From Nemertoderma westbladi (lineage: Eukaryota; Xenacoelomorpha; Nemertodermatida; Nemertodermatidae): a stretch of DNA of 64,000 nt. The translations under genes were made by a program, and so were the position numbers. Every line of letters begins with the position of its first letter. The first letter of the stretch is position 1. Under the pieces are notes generated by a model that did no database searches, was not told the origin of the DNA, and saw only the letters and a list, made by a program, of their open reading frames with translations. The DNA lies in assembly GCA_032718475.1 (NCBI GenBank), contig JAUCBJ010000065.1:1-64000 (forward strand), read 5' to 3'. Below, one piece after another: positions 43,477 through 54,333 of the stretch.

Positions 43477-44754
43477 ATTTTCAATTATGTCCGTTGCAAA
43501 TTAACATCAGTTAATTATAATTCCAGAAAGTTTGATTCTATAGTGACTGCAGAATAATTCAGTTTATTTGTAATTCAGTTTATTAATTATTATTGCTATA
43601 TAGGCATCTACCATCTTATTGCTACTACATTCAGTATTTACAGTTACTATAGCTATACATTAATATCCAACCAGTACTGACTTTTTATGTCCTCTTCTTT
43701 TTCCAATTCTTTTCTTTCTACATTTTATACATTTTTTTTTTGTCTTTTTTCATTTCTCATTTATTATTCATTTCACATTTCATTATTTCATCACATTTCA
43801 TCATTTATTTCCACATTTCATCATTTATTTCCACATTTCGTTTCACATTTATTACACATTTATTTATTTCCATTTCATCATTGGGGTTATAGCCCCCCGG
43901 CTATCATCATTTGTTATAAGCGCAGCACCAGGGTGCGCATCATTACATTTTCATCATCATACGCATCATCATTCAATTTATAGTAGTGTCGTCTGTTTCT
44001 TTTCATCATTTCCAACTACATTCAACCATCTTCTTTGGGAAATTTTCGTTGTGGAAGGGGTGTTACGCAGCAATCTGGGATCTACAGCTGGGCTAGTTAC
44101 ACCGCCTACGCCCCAAACTGCACACGTAACGGACAATGAAGACGCTGGAAGTGAAGTCACGTGGAATGCACCAGGGACCCACCAGAATAACACTCCCAAC
44201 AACATAAAGCTCAGCCGACGAAGTCATGTGGGATGGGGTTATGCAACATTCTGGGATCTAATCTAGAGCTGGACTAGTTACACCGCCTACGCCCCAAAAT
44301 CCACGCAACGGTCCCACCAGAATAACGCGACTGAGAAACATAAAACCTCTATCGACGAAGTCATGTGGATGCACCATGGACCCACCAGAATAACGGGATA
44401 GAGGGGGTGTTGCGCGGCAATCCGGGATCTACAGCTGGACTAGTTACACCGCCTACGCCCCGAACTGCGCACGCAACGGACAACACAATACAACACAATG
44501 GATACAATGAATTCCACTTCAAATCTTTACCATTTCCAATAATCCAATACAGTTGGTCCTGATGACCAAAATCAGGGTGAACAATACATAAACGACCCTG
44601 CGTCAGTCGAAACATCTGCAGGGTAACGCTGGACTCCACATAACACACGAGGAAACACAAATACCATGCGTGGTTACAGTTGGTTTAAGGGGGGTCCATT
44701 ACTAATTGTCAGTAAATCACATTTAAAAGAGTTTGTCAACAGGATGAGAAGGGT
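43477..44754. other. BEL element non-coding region
   Basis: Lies between the extra ORF and the pol stop. The right part (44050-44490) is a three-copy 174-bp repeat. The rest (43500-43980) is T-rich with catttca words. I did not find an LTR pair or a purine tract on the coding strand. Confidence 0.5.
44050..44490. repeat. ~174-bp tandem repeat, 3 copies
   Basis: gggatctacagctgg, ctagttacaccgcctacgcc and caccagaataac recur at a spacing of about 174 bp (anchors near 44077, 44250 and 44424). The middle copy is the most diverged. Confidence 0.85.
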
Positions 44755-46592
44755 TTAAACGGGATTAGCATTGTCACCAATGTCTGCAGCAGGATCCTGA
44801 GTAGGGAACTTATCACCTCTCGTGGAGTCACCACTGTCATTGTCTTCGAGAAAGCACAGCCTCTGGATAGGGCGTTGGTAGTGGCCCTTTGCTGTTCGTA
44901 TAGTCACAGTCCTCGCAAGTCCATCTTTACTTGGAGTTATTGCCACGACTCGCGCCACAGGCCAGTGGACGCGGTCTTTAAGGTCTTCCTTTACTAGCAC
45001 CATGTCGCCAACTGCGACATTCCTATAGGTGTTGTTCCACTTCCTCCTGGTCCGGAGGGTTATGAGGTACTCTTGGGCCCAGATTCTCCACCAATGTGCT
45101 GCCAATGCTTGGGCCTTCTTCCAATTGGTATGTCTCTCGATATCGTTGGGATCCGGAAACATCGTCTCTGGAAGAATATGGGTTTTGGGTCTTCCGAGTA
45201 GATGGTTAGGAGTGAGAGGCTCCAGATCTGTGGGGTCATCACGGATAGGTACGATGGGCCGGTTGTTTAGGGTAGCCGTGATCTCGCAGAATTTTGTGCG
45301 GAGGGTGTCGTGGGTTACCCGGGTGTCTCCTAATGCGACGCGCATGGATCGTTTTACCAAGTCGATGAGTTTCTCCCACACTCCCCTCGTATGGGGTGCT
45401 AAGGGTGTTTGGAAGTGCCACTGTATATGGTGTTCCCTCCAGACTTGGGATGCGGTGTCTTCGGTGAACCATATCCTTCGATCGCCTCTCTAAGTTCTCT
45501 TTCTCCTCCCACGAAGTTTGTACCATTATCGGAGTACATATGACGACATGTTCCATTGTTCGCCACGAACCGACGCAGGGTGTTGATAAATGCGTGTTGC
45601 GTAAGGTTCACCACGATGTCTAGGTAGATTGCCCTAGACCTAAGGCAAGTAAAGATGGCTCCCCAGCATTTGATGTTGGATCGTCGCTCGATGACTGTGA
45701 ATGGTCCGAAACAGTCTACTCCGGTTATGTAGAACGGTGGGGAATCGGACTGTAGACGTGTGGCTGGTAAGTCGGCCATCCTTTGTGTGAGTGGTGGCGC
45801 TAGATATCTTCTGCAGGGAAAACAACGTTTTAACACTTTCCGGATCAGTGGCTGGATGTGGGTGATCCCATATCTTTGCCGTATATTAGCCATAATCCAG
45901 TTCTGTCTCGCGTGGTGGTTTTCCTCGTGACACTGTTGGATTAATAGCTTGGCTAGTGTTGACATTCTGGGCAGAAGCGCTGGGTATTTGACTTCGTATT
46001 CAACCGGGGCGTTTGCCATCCGGGTATTCAGTCGAATCAGTCCATCCTCTCCCATCATTGGTCTCAATTGGTAGACTGGATTGTCCGGTTTCAAGGTCTT
46101 GCCCGCACTGAGTTGTTCCCACTCATCGGGGAAACTTTCTCTCTGGACATATCTAACAATACACTTCTCCGCGATAATGAGTTCTTGTATACTTCTTCGA
46201 ACTATCGGTTTGTTGTTCTTCCACCGCAGGAAGTTGCGAAGGGTTAATACATGGTGGATGAGACGTTTCATTGAGGAGGTTCGCTCTATCAATAGTTGTA
46301 AAGACGCCGCTGGTTGCGTGATAGTCGCGATGTTATAGTGCCTTCCCGAGTCCTTTGCAGGCTCGGTCAGACAACTATAGATCTCCACTGTGGTGCTTCT
46401 ATGGACTTTACGGATCTCCTTGTCGTCTTCGGAGTATTTTCCGCTATCGAGTTCGGGATCGAATCGGGTACTCCAGGTTAATTGTGGCTGCTGTAGAAAT
46501 TCCGGGCCTGTAAGCCAGAGTTTACTTTTACCGAGTTGTTTTGGGGTGGAGCCTCTGCTAGATAAGTCCGCTGGATTTTCTTTCCCGTTCAC
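44755..46592 (-). pseudogene. BEL/Pao integrase
   Basis: In two frames. 46592-45399 has the HHCC zinc region (CHEENHHARQ...CFPCRRY), the first catalytic Asp in ITGVDCFGPF and the second in YSDNGTNFVGG. A shift then leads to 45381-44755, which begins at the catalytic Glu region (WEKLIDLVKRSM) and continues through NNRPIVPIRDDPTDLEPLTP and the DUF5641-type tail (VAVGDMVLVKEDL, RWPVARV-like). This order and wording are typical of Pao-type pol. The shift lies between the second Asp and the Glu. Confidence 0.88.
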
Positions 46593-46607
46593 ATGGTGCC
46601 ACTGTTC

Positions 46608-47945
46608 TCAGCCGGTGCACTGTTTTATCTCTGTGGCTCGGTTCGCTACAAACGTGGTGTGACGCCGTGATGGTGAGTGGAGGTAGTAGAGAACGATACT
46701 CGAATCGACCCAGAAATGTTGCGATTCGATGGGGATTCGTAGGTTCCGCATGACCATGCGGTTCTGTCTCACTGCCCAAACTGCGGCCTGTAGCTCGAGT
46801 CTCGGTATCGTTGCTACGAATTCCCCAGATACTGTCTTAGCCTTGGAAAATAAGAAGCTCGTATCGCCGTTTCCATCCTGACTTAGTCTTCTTAGGAAAG
46901 TGACTACGCCGATTCCGGTATTTGAAGCATCCGAGAAAGTATGGAGCTGGAATATATCGGTGGGTAGTTTATCGAGGAAGAACGGTCGAGGGATCCGCAT
47001 AAGATGTAGATGTTCGAGTTGTTCCGTCCACTATCTCCATTTGACACTGAGGTGTGGGGGGAGTTCTTCCTCCCATCCCAGTCCTTCTATCCACATTTCC
47101 TTGATCAAGTTCATTCTGGCCAATGTTACTGGGGATATGAAGTTTAGTGGATCGAATATAGCACTCTTTATGGACAGACATCCCCTTTTTGTCATGGGCT
47201 TGGGTAGGGGGTTATATTTGAAGATGAATTCATCCAATTCTATGTCCCATTCAATGCTGAGTACACAGTGATCCATATCCTCTGAATACATTTTATTGTT
47301 GTCCAGTCTGATTTCTTCCGGAAACTTTTCCATAAGTTTCTTGTCATGGGATCTGAACTTTACGAGAGGGAAACCTCCTTTCTTTAAACATTCCACCATC
47401 CCCATCGCCAGCTGATATCCATCGTCAACATTATCGGCACCGGCGCATCCGTCGTCCACGTAGAAGCATCGTCGGATGGTTTCTATAACTGTCGGAGGGA
47501 ACTCGTTTTCGTACATAGTCGCTGTTTTCTTCAGCATGTCACTACATGCTACCGGCGAGTCCTGACAATCATGCGCATTACGTCCACATCCTTCAAAGTG
47601 AGTTGACTTATCTCCTGTGGAGTTAATGTTTTATCCGTCCATAATATACGCAGACAGTCTGAGTCTCTTGGTAGCATTCGGACCTGGTGAAACATCGCTT
47701 TGATGTCGCATGTGAATGCTATCCGGTTTTCCCTGAACCTGAGCAACACGCCAACTGTATAAAGTTGGCTGTTCAGGGATTCGCCTTGGTACATAGCAGC
47801 AGCATCATTCACTACTCAGATTTTCCCGCCCTTCCGGGCTTCTACCACATAGTGGGTTGGGAGATAATATGTCCGTCTACCCCCTTGCAGTTCATTCCGG
47901 GGTACCATTTCCGCCAATCCATCTTCTTGATATCCTTTGATTACA
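46608..47945 (-). pseudogene. BEL/Pao reverse transcriptase and RNase H
   Basis: Several frames: 47945-47813 (NVIKGYQEDGLAEMVPRNEL), then 47812-47549 with [18 protein letters not shown] and motif [13 protein letters not shown]. Next, 47537-47031 has the catalytic box FYVDDGCAG and the Pao connection ending PLNFISPVTLARMNLI. Then 47000-46608 is RNase H with FSDASNTGIG and FWVDSSIVLYYL. Motif order is complete, but stops and shifts divide it. Confidence 0.88.
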
Positions 47946-49593
47946 TTATTGTATTTCTCCTTTATCTCGGGTTGTTTCTTTCAACCGGCGTAGGATTCCT
48001 TTGAGCCGCCTAAGGGCTATGTTGGCATTATTCGCCATCGGTTTATCTGAGTCTTTCCACAACATGGGTGAACACCAATGTCCGTCTTTGAACGTGGCCT
48101 GATCAAGGACGTCAATACAATATTGATCTTCCTCAGACAGGTTCTCGTCCTTTTCAGCAAACTCTTGTGTCTCTAGGTTAAAATATTTGGTCATTTCCTG
48201 CTGGGTTTTTTCCGTCTCTAGGAATAAATCCTCGTCCAGGTCTGTTGCTGAACAATAACCCACGGATGTTGCATTCTCTTTAATCTGACATTTAGGGAGA
48301 TATGTATAGGTGTCTGTAGTCTCCTCCTTGAAGCCGCAGAGTGTCCATCCCATGATCGTGCGTTCGGAATAAAAGCCATCATCCGGCTTTACAGATCGGG
48401 CGACATCTCCGGTGGGTATGTGTAATTCCGGTGTGTCTAGTCCGATCAATAGGGTGATTCGGTTCACGTCCAACGGTGGACATCGTAGGTCAACATCTTC
48501 CTGGTCTAGCTGTATGAGGGGTGCATATTCAGCCGATTGTCGGAACCGCACTCGGAGATCGGTGTGTACCAAGGCATTCTTGATCGTCAGCTTGACCATC
48601 TCGTAACCCTTCATGACTCCTTCCATCTGGAGCTGCACCTCCCCGGACTCTACTTCTCTATGGTCAGTGATAGTTTGTATGGGCCGTTTGCAAGGTTCGT
48701 AGTCTAGGCCGAGTTGTTCGAGGAAATCCCGGTCGATGATGGTTCCGTCCGACCCATTGTCAAGGAATGCGAGCGTTGTCAAGGATTTCCCGACCCATTG
48801 AATTCTTACTGGAATTACTTTGGCGAAGACCATGTAACGGCGATTTATAAGGTTGATCGTAGCCGAGATATTTGTCACTTGTGATACATCGGTGGAGGTC
48901 TTAAACGGATTGGTTTCCCTCCGTTGAATCGTCCGGGTACCTTTAGAGACGTGGTTCGTTTCTCCTCTTCGTTTGGCTTCGATCCGAAAGGGGAGGGTGG
49001 TAAAGTCAACGTTCGCAGGGATGTGGAGGAGTGTGTGATGACGTAGGTCATTACAGACCGTGCAGCACGATCTTTGGTCGCAATCCCGAACATAGTGACC
49101 TGTTCCGAGACACCGGAAGCATCCTCGGTGTTTCATTATCGCCTCGAATCGTGGGACGAGTTCAGCAAACTGGAACTTTCTGCAGAATTCCACCTTATGT
49201 TTCTCTCCGCAGAAAAGACATAGAAGGGAGGTTGTGGTGCCTTCCCTTTCGGGTGCCCAATTCGCTAGATAACACGCCCATTCCTCGGCTGATGTCGGTT
49301 CCTCGTAGTCCTCGTCGTTGGAATCCTCGGCCATGGTGATGGCCATCGTACTCACCGGAGGGGGACGGAATCTCGGTTTCGGAGTGGGTGTCCTGCTCCT
49401 GGAGTTGTTCTCTATTCCGTCTAACTTGGAGAGACTTTGTTTGGAGAACATCGAGTCATTCATGGCTTCGGAGATATCATCTAGGAATGCCGACATTTCG
49501 AGGAAACTGGGATCTCGATCTGGGTGTCTGCGTCGGAGATCTACGCATTTATACGCCCACTTGCTTTGTAGCCATCCGGGAAACTTTCGGGCA
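47946..49593 (-). pseudogene. BEL/Pao nucleocapsid-like zinc region and aspartic protease
   Basis: Follows gag in the same frame after a TAG near 49594. It contains cysteine knuckles (CLFCGEKHKVEFC, CFRCLGTGHYVRDC, CCTVCNDLRHHTLLH), then the DUF1758-type protease with TLAFLDNGSDGTII as active-site motif, then the linker FYSERTIMGWTLCG that leads to RT. The open part is 516 codons (49496-47946). Active-site DNGS instead of D(S/T)G occurs in Pao proteases. Confidence 0.85.
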
Positions 49594-51398
49594 ATCTATC
49601 GGAGGTTTAGAATGTTGTTTACTTGTTCCTCCTTATTTAATGGTTTTAGAGTGTAGTAGGCATCTTTCATGGAATCCGAGAATTCCTGGATATTCTGTGG
49701 GTCCCCTAGGGATCCCGCGTCCTGTATCAGTTTCTCGAGAGTTTTATTAATTATAGTCCCGATATTTCCGTATCTTTTGTCTAGAGTTTTCCATGCGTCA
49801 TAGTATGCTTCATGAGATCCTTCCTCGAAACATTTAATGATTCGACGTGGTTTGTCACCCAGGTATTGGGATAAATATACCAGTTTTTGTGCGTCGGTTA
49901 TATCCGTTGACCCAATCTGAGCGAAGAACCGTTTCTTGAATCCGAGGTAATCGACGGGGTCTCCTTCGAAGGTGCGGATCTCTATCTTGGGCATGGCCAG
50001 GCGGTTTTCCAATGCCCGGATAATGCCGACGTCATCTGAACTGGAATGACTAGGAGGGTTATAGTTATTAGCACTCTCTCCCATGCATGATGGATCGATG
50101 AGAGGTGGAGTTTTAATGATGACGCGGTTACGGATTTGTGGTGTGGATGTAAACGGGTTGTTGGATCGAGGGGTGGCGCCCCGTTCCGAGTCCTTTTCAG
50201 GCTCGTACTTGGGAACGCTCGGTACCGTGGGGTTGGATGGGAAATAAGGTTCCTCATTCTTAAGCGTAACCGGTGGGGGATGGAATACCGGAGCTTGTGC
50301 CAATAACGTAGACTGTATGGTTGGCGGGAACTCGGGTTTCGGAGGTTTCGCAGCCGGTGGCGTAAATGACTTCTCTAATTCCGGGACCGGGATTGGTTCA
50401 TAGTTCTGTTCTATACCCCTTTCCCAGGCCTCATATAGTTGAAGATCCCGTTCTATGAGTGCGGCTTCGTATTCCGCAAGTTTCGCAATATCCGCATTCT
50501 TTTTGTGGATGAGAATCGCTTGGGCCTCGGCATGTCGTTTACGCATTTCTGCCTCTAGTTTACGTTGTTCGGTCTCTTGTTCGGCCTCTCGTTCACGTTG
50601 TTTGGCCTGTTGTTCGGCCTCTTGTTTACGTTGTTCGGCCTGTTGTTCGGCCTCTCGTTTACGTTGTTCGGCCTGTTGTTCGGCCTCTTGTTCACGTTGT
50701 TCGGCCTGTTGTTCGGCCTCTCGTTTACATTGTTCGGCCTGTTGTTTGGCCTCTCGTTTTTGCATTTCGGCTGCTAATACATCCTGTTCGATCTGCAGTT
50801 GAACATATTCGTCTTCCATTCGAGCTTTAAGGGCCAATCCCCTCTGTTCTCATAGCTGATCTCGGAGTGGCTGACCCCCTTGAGAACTGCGCGCTGAACC
50901 GGATATCTCGCTCCTAGCGCTGGAGTGCTGGTGCCTTGAGGACCCCGTTCTCTTTCGATGAATTGCTGTCCTGGTGCTGGAGGTCCGCACCGATTCTGCG
51001 TCTGTTCTTTCAGTTCTCTTATAGTACTGTTCCTCGTAGCCTCTTACAAGGCTGAGGGTCCTCCGATGTTGCTTCCGGAACTCGTCCAAATGTGCGACGT
51101 GTTCTTCGAGTTTGGGGTAGTTTACCTGATCCGTTGCAGGAATAAGTTCTTGATATGATTGTATCATCCTCTCATATCGTTGTAAGATACTTCGGATATT
51201 CTGTAACTGAGTCTGTATCTCGTTGAGGGGGGTTTCGACTCCCCTTAATTGTTTCTCTATACGTTGGTATGCTCGAGTCACTCCGCCTTTGAGAGCTCCC
51301 AGTCAACGACCCATGTTCTTCACATTCGGCACCTCATCGGCTTCCGAGTCTGTGTGGGGGTCCATCTCATCGGTGTCAGAGACGTTATTCGTCGTCAT
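49594..51398 (-). pseudogene. BEL/Pao gag
   Basis: Starts at ATG 51398 (TTNNVSDTDEMDPH) and stays in one frame with stops near 51304, 50850 and 49594. It has an N-terminal helical part (YQRIEKQLRGVETPLNEIQ), then a coiled coil of about ten EAEQQAEQRK units coded by a direct repeat (50560-50760), a proline-rich hinge, and the DUF1759 capsid-like domain (KIEIRTFEGDPVDYLGFKKR...DKRYGNIGTIINKTLEKL). The ATG overlaps the stop of a 63-codon frame as ATGA. Confidence 0.85.
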
Positions 51399-51586
51399 TC
51401 TAGCGCCTCGTTGATAGCTAGATATGCGATGTCGTAAAATAATTCTTCGTAGGTCTCGTATTCAGCTTGGACTACCCGAACGGTAATCCTGAATCGTCTG
51501 ACGTTCGTTCCTTGTACTTCAACTTCGATGTGCCAGATTCCTGGCTCAACTTGGATTATATCAATGGGTGTGATCGATACTTCCAT
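51395..51586 (-). CDS. Small leader ORF overlapping gag start, 63 aa
   Basis: ATG-started frame encoding EVSITPIDIIQVEPGIWHIE, VEVQGTNVRRFRITVRVVQA and an acidic tail. Its TGA overlaps the gag ATG (ATGA), an arrangement compatible with termination-reinitiation. I do not recognise the peptide. A further 86-codon frame lies just upstream (51853-51593), with VFPHGVGNNGNKIEIKTRPT. Both are within the element. Confidence 0.45.
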   Translation of the reverse strand: MEVSITPIDIIQVEPGIWHIEVEVQGTNVRRFRITVRVVQAEYETYEELFYDIAYLAINEALE

Positions 51587-52159
51587 TCCCTGTTAACGAC
51601 TCTCTATATGTGATCTGCCGACTACGAGTTTATTAGTTCGAGTTTGTCGATTGATTAAACCACGGCTTTGTCTTAAATCAAATACCAGAGTTTCCTCGTA
51701 GTGGGTGCTGGTAAGCACAGAGAGAGTTTGAAGAGTTTTGTAGGATTCCCAACTTCCACCAGTTGAAGTTGGCCGCGTCTTAATCTCAATTTTGTTGCCG
51801 TTATTCCCAACACCATGGGGGAAAACGCCGATGCTGGAGGCGGAACTGTTCATACCACAGAATCCCGGCCAGTCACCGGATATTGGTAGTGGAGAGGGAA
51901 TACGTTCTTAAATGCAAGATTGCGATTGAGGAAAAGTTTCATTGGTTGGATATACTCTTTAATGTAACTTCCCTACAGTTGAACCTTGATTGAGAATAAG
52001 TTGGGCTTCCCCAAACCAATATACACCAAATATTCACAATAATATAACACGACAATATAAATCCCTACAGTACATTATTTAATTACCCACTGTTCGCTCA
52101 GATTTTAACCTAACTAATGTTCCCCAATTTTCCCTCGGTCCTAGTCTCGGTACCGTAGT

Positions 52160-52850
52160 GTCAGTGTCGGTCGACCCGGTTGCGTGTCCGTCCCACCCTT
52201 CCCGAACCCCGAAGGGATCGGTCATCAGGAAAGCGGTACAGCTTGGCTAGGGGTCTGTCGTGTCGGTGGACCCGTTCGCGTGTCCGTCCCACCCTTCCCG
52301 AACCCCGAAGGGATCGGTCATCAGGAAAGCGGTACGGCTTGGCTAGGGGTCCGTCGGTTCATCGCAGGGACCCAACCACCTAGGCTTTCCGAGTCCTTAT
52401 TCAGGCTCGTAGTCGCTTCGGCAGCCGAGAAGCTGCTCCGAACAGTCGGTAGGCCAGTAGAGTCCAGTCCTTTGTCTTTCGACCCCGTTGCGTGTCCGTC
52501 CCACCCTTACCGAACCCCGAAGGGATCGGTCATCAGGAAAGCGGTACGGCTTGGCAAGGGGTCTGTCAGCCCATCGTGAGCCCCAACGGTTGGTGGTTTT
52601 CCGAGTCCTTATTCAGGCTGGTACTAACGCCGGTCGTGGAACCCACTCCAGGAAGGCAGTCCTCGTCAAACCCTTCCTCCGTTAGTCGGTCGACCCGTTC
52701 GCGTGTCCGTCCCACCCTTACCAAACCCCGAAGGGATCGGTCATCAGAAAAGCAGTACGGCTTGGCTAGGGGTCTGTCGTCGATTCCCGTCGCAAATCCC
52801 TGACACAAGCAGCAGACTTTCCGAGTCCTTATTCAGGCTCGTAATAACTG
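52160..52850. repeat. Irregular repeats in the BEL 5' region
   Basis: The block cgtgtccgtcccaccctt, cgaaccccgaagggatcggt, catcaggaaagcggtac occurs four times (near 52182, 52276, 52491 and 52702) at uneven spacing. Between copies is ccgagtccttattcaggctc, three times. This is the likely LTR/leader area on the minus strand. Long plus-strand frames here are repeat artefacts. Confidence 0.85.
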
Positions 52851-53185
52851 CTGTTGGCCAGGGACCGCTAAGGGCAGTCCTTGTCCTTTAGACCTAGCGA
52901 GTTACCAAATCCACCTCTACAGGCAGCAGGAAGTTGGCTAGGCCTAATAGTACTCAGGGAAACCTGAATACTGCTTAACTTTGCCTCCCACCCCTGGCCC
53001 TTAAATACATGAAATGAGTCCCGTACCCCATAAGTCGCCCCGATATTCGCCCATAAATCGCCCCCAGTCCATTGAATGTGCCCAAAACCCATGTTCCCGC
53101 ACCCAGTAGTGATATCGGAATATTCATTTAAAATAAATCCAGAAAATATTCAACTCGCGTTAGGAAAAGTTGAAATACCGCGAAC

Positions 53186-54151
53186 AGTACAGGCTCCAAC
53201 CTAGCCAGTACTAGTCCTACTAACTCTGTATTACAGGGTCCAACCTAGCCTGTACTGGTCCTACTAACTCTGTATTACAGGTTCCAACCTAGCCCGTACT
53301 AGTCCTACTAACTCTGTAGTACAGGCTCCAACCTAGCCAGTACTAGTCCTACTAACTCTGTATTACAGGGTCCAACCTAGCCTGTACTGGTCCTACTAAC
53401 TCTGTATTACAGGGTCCAACCTAGCCCGTACTATTCCTACTAACTCTGTATTACAGGGTCCAACCTAGCCCTTACTAGTCCCACTAAATCTGTAGTACAG
53501 GCTCCACCCTAGCCCGTACTAGTCCTACTAACTCTGTAGTACAGGCTCCAACCTAGCCTGCACTAGTCCTACTAACTCTGTAGTACAGGCTCCAACCTAG
53601 AGCCTGTACTAGTCCTACTAACTCTGTAGTACAGGCTCCACCCTAGCCTGTACTAGTCCTACTAACTCTGTAGTACAGGCTTCACCCTAGCCCGTACTAG
53701 TCCTACTAACTCTGGAGTACAGGCTCCAACCTAAACCTGTACTAGTCCTACTAACTCTGTAGTACAGGCTCCAACCTAGCCTGTACTAGTCCTACTAACT
53801 CTGTAGTACAGGCTCCACCCTAGCCTGTACTAGTCCTACTAACTCTGTAGTACAGGCTCCAACCTAGCCTGTACTGGTCCTACTAACTCTGTAGTACAGG
53901 CTCCAACCTAGCCTGTACTGGTCCTACTAACTCTGTAGTACAGGCTCCAACCTAGCCTGTACTGGTCCTACTAACTCTGTAGTACAGGCTCCAACCTAGC
54001 CAGTACTAGTCCTACTAACTCTGTAGTACAGGCTCCAACCTAGCCCGTACTAGTCCTACTAACTCTGTAGTACAGGCTCCAACCTAGCCAGTACTAGTCC
54101 TACTAACTCTGTAGTACAGGCTCCAACCTAGCCCGTACTAGTCCTACTAAC
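53186..54151. repeat. 44-bp satellite, block 3 (~22 monomers)
   Basis: Same orientation and monomer as block 1; it lies between the BEL element and the full-length RLE element and ends in cctactaac at the insertion point. Confidence 0.96.
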
Positions 54152-54333
54152 AGTACAATGACCACTCAATACTGTACTGCTTGACATACTGACACATGTA
54201 CACACAGTACTGATTATACTGAGCCTTTGTAGTTTGCCGATAATTGGAAGCGATCCGCCCCTTGTGAGTGCTGCGGTTTAAAAGAACAGTCGCGGACAAG
54301 GATAGTATATAGTAGAGACGACTGAATCTTTCG

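Larger units (their letters stand above)
42444..53185 (-). mobile_element. Decayed BEL/Pao LTR retrotransposon (~10.7 kb)
   Basis: Satellite is interrupted on both sides. In minus-strand order it holds a repeat-rich 5' region starting TGTTCGCGG at 53185, small leader frames, gag, protease, RT, RNase H, integrase, a non-coding stretch with a 174-bp repeat, and an extra ORF. GC content is higher than the surroundings throughout. I could not find matching LTRs: the leftmost end is coding sequence running into satellite, so the 3' LTR is probably deleted. No target duplication was seen. Three in-frame stops in gag and several pol frameshifts show it is inactive, unless sequencing errors are involved. 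Confidence 0.8.

Noticed and set aside
44051-44660. Small ORFs on both strands in the 174-bp repeat
   Set aside because: Repeat-driven and without recognisable motifs.
52180-52808. Arg/Pro-rich plus-strand frames in the BEL 5' region
   Set aside because: They follow the repeated block; no homology and wrong strand for the element.
43477-53185. Paired LTRs of the BEL element
   Set aside because: I compared the region after pol with the 5' region and found no shared long sequence; an LTR call would be unsupported.
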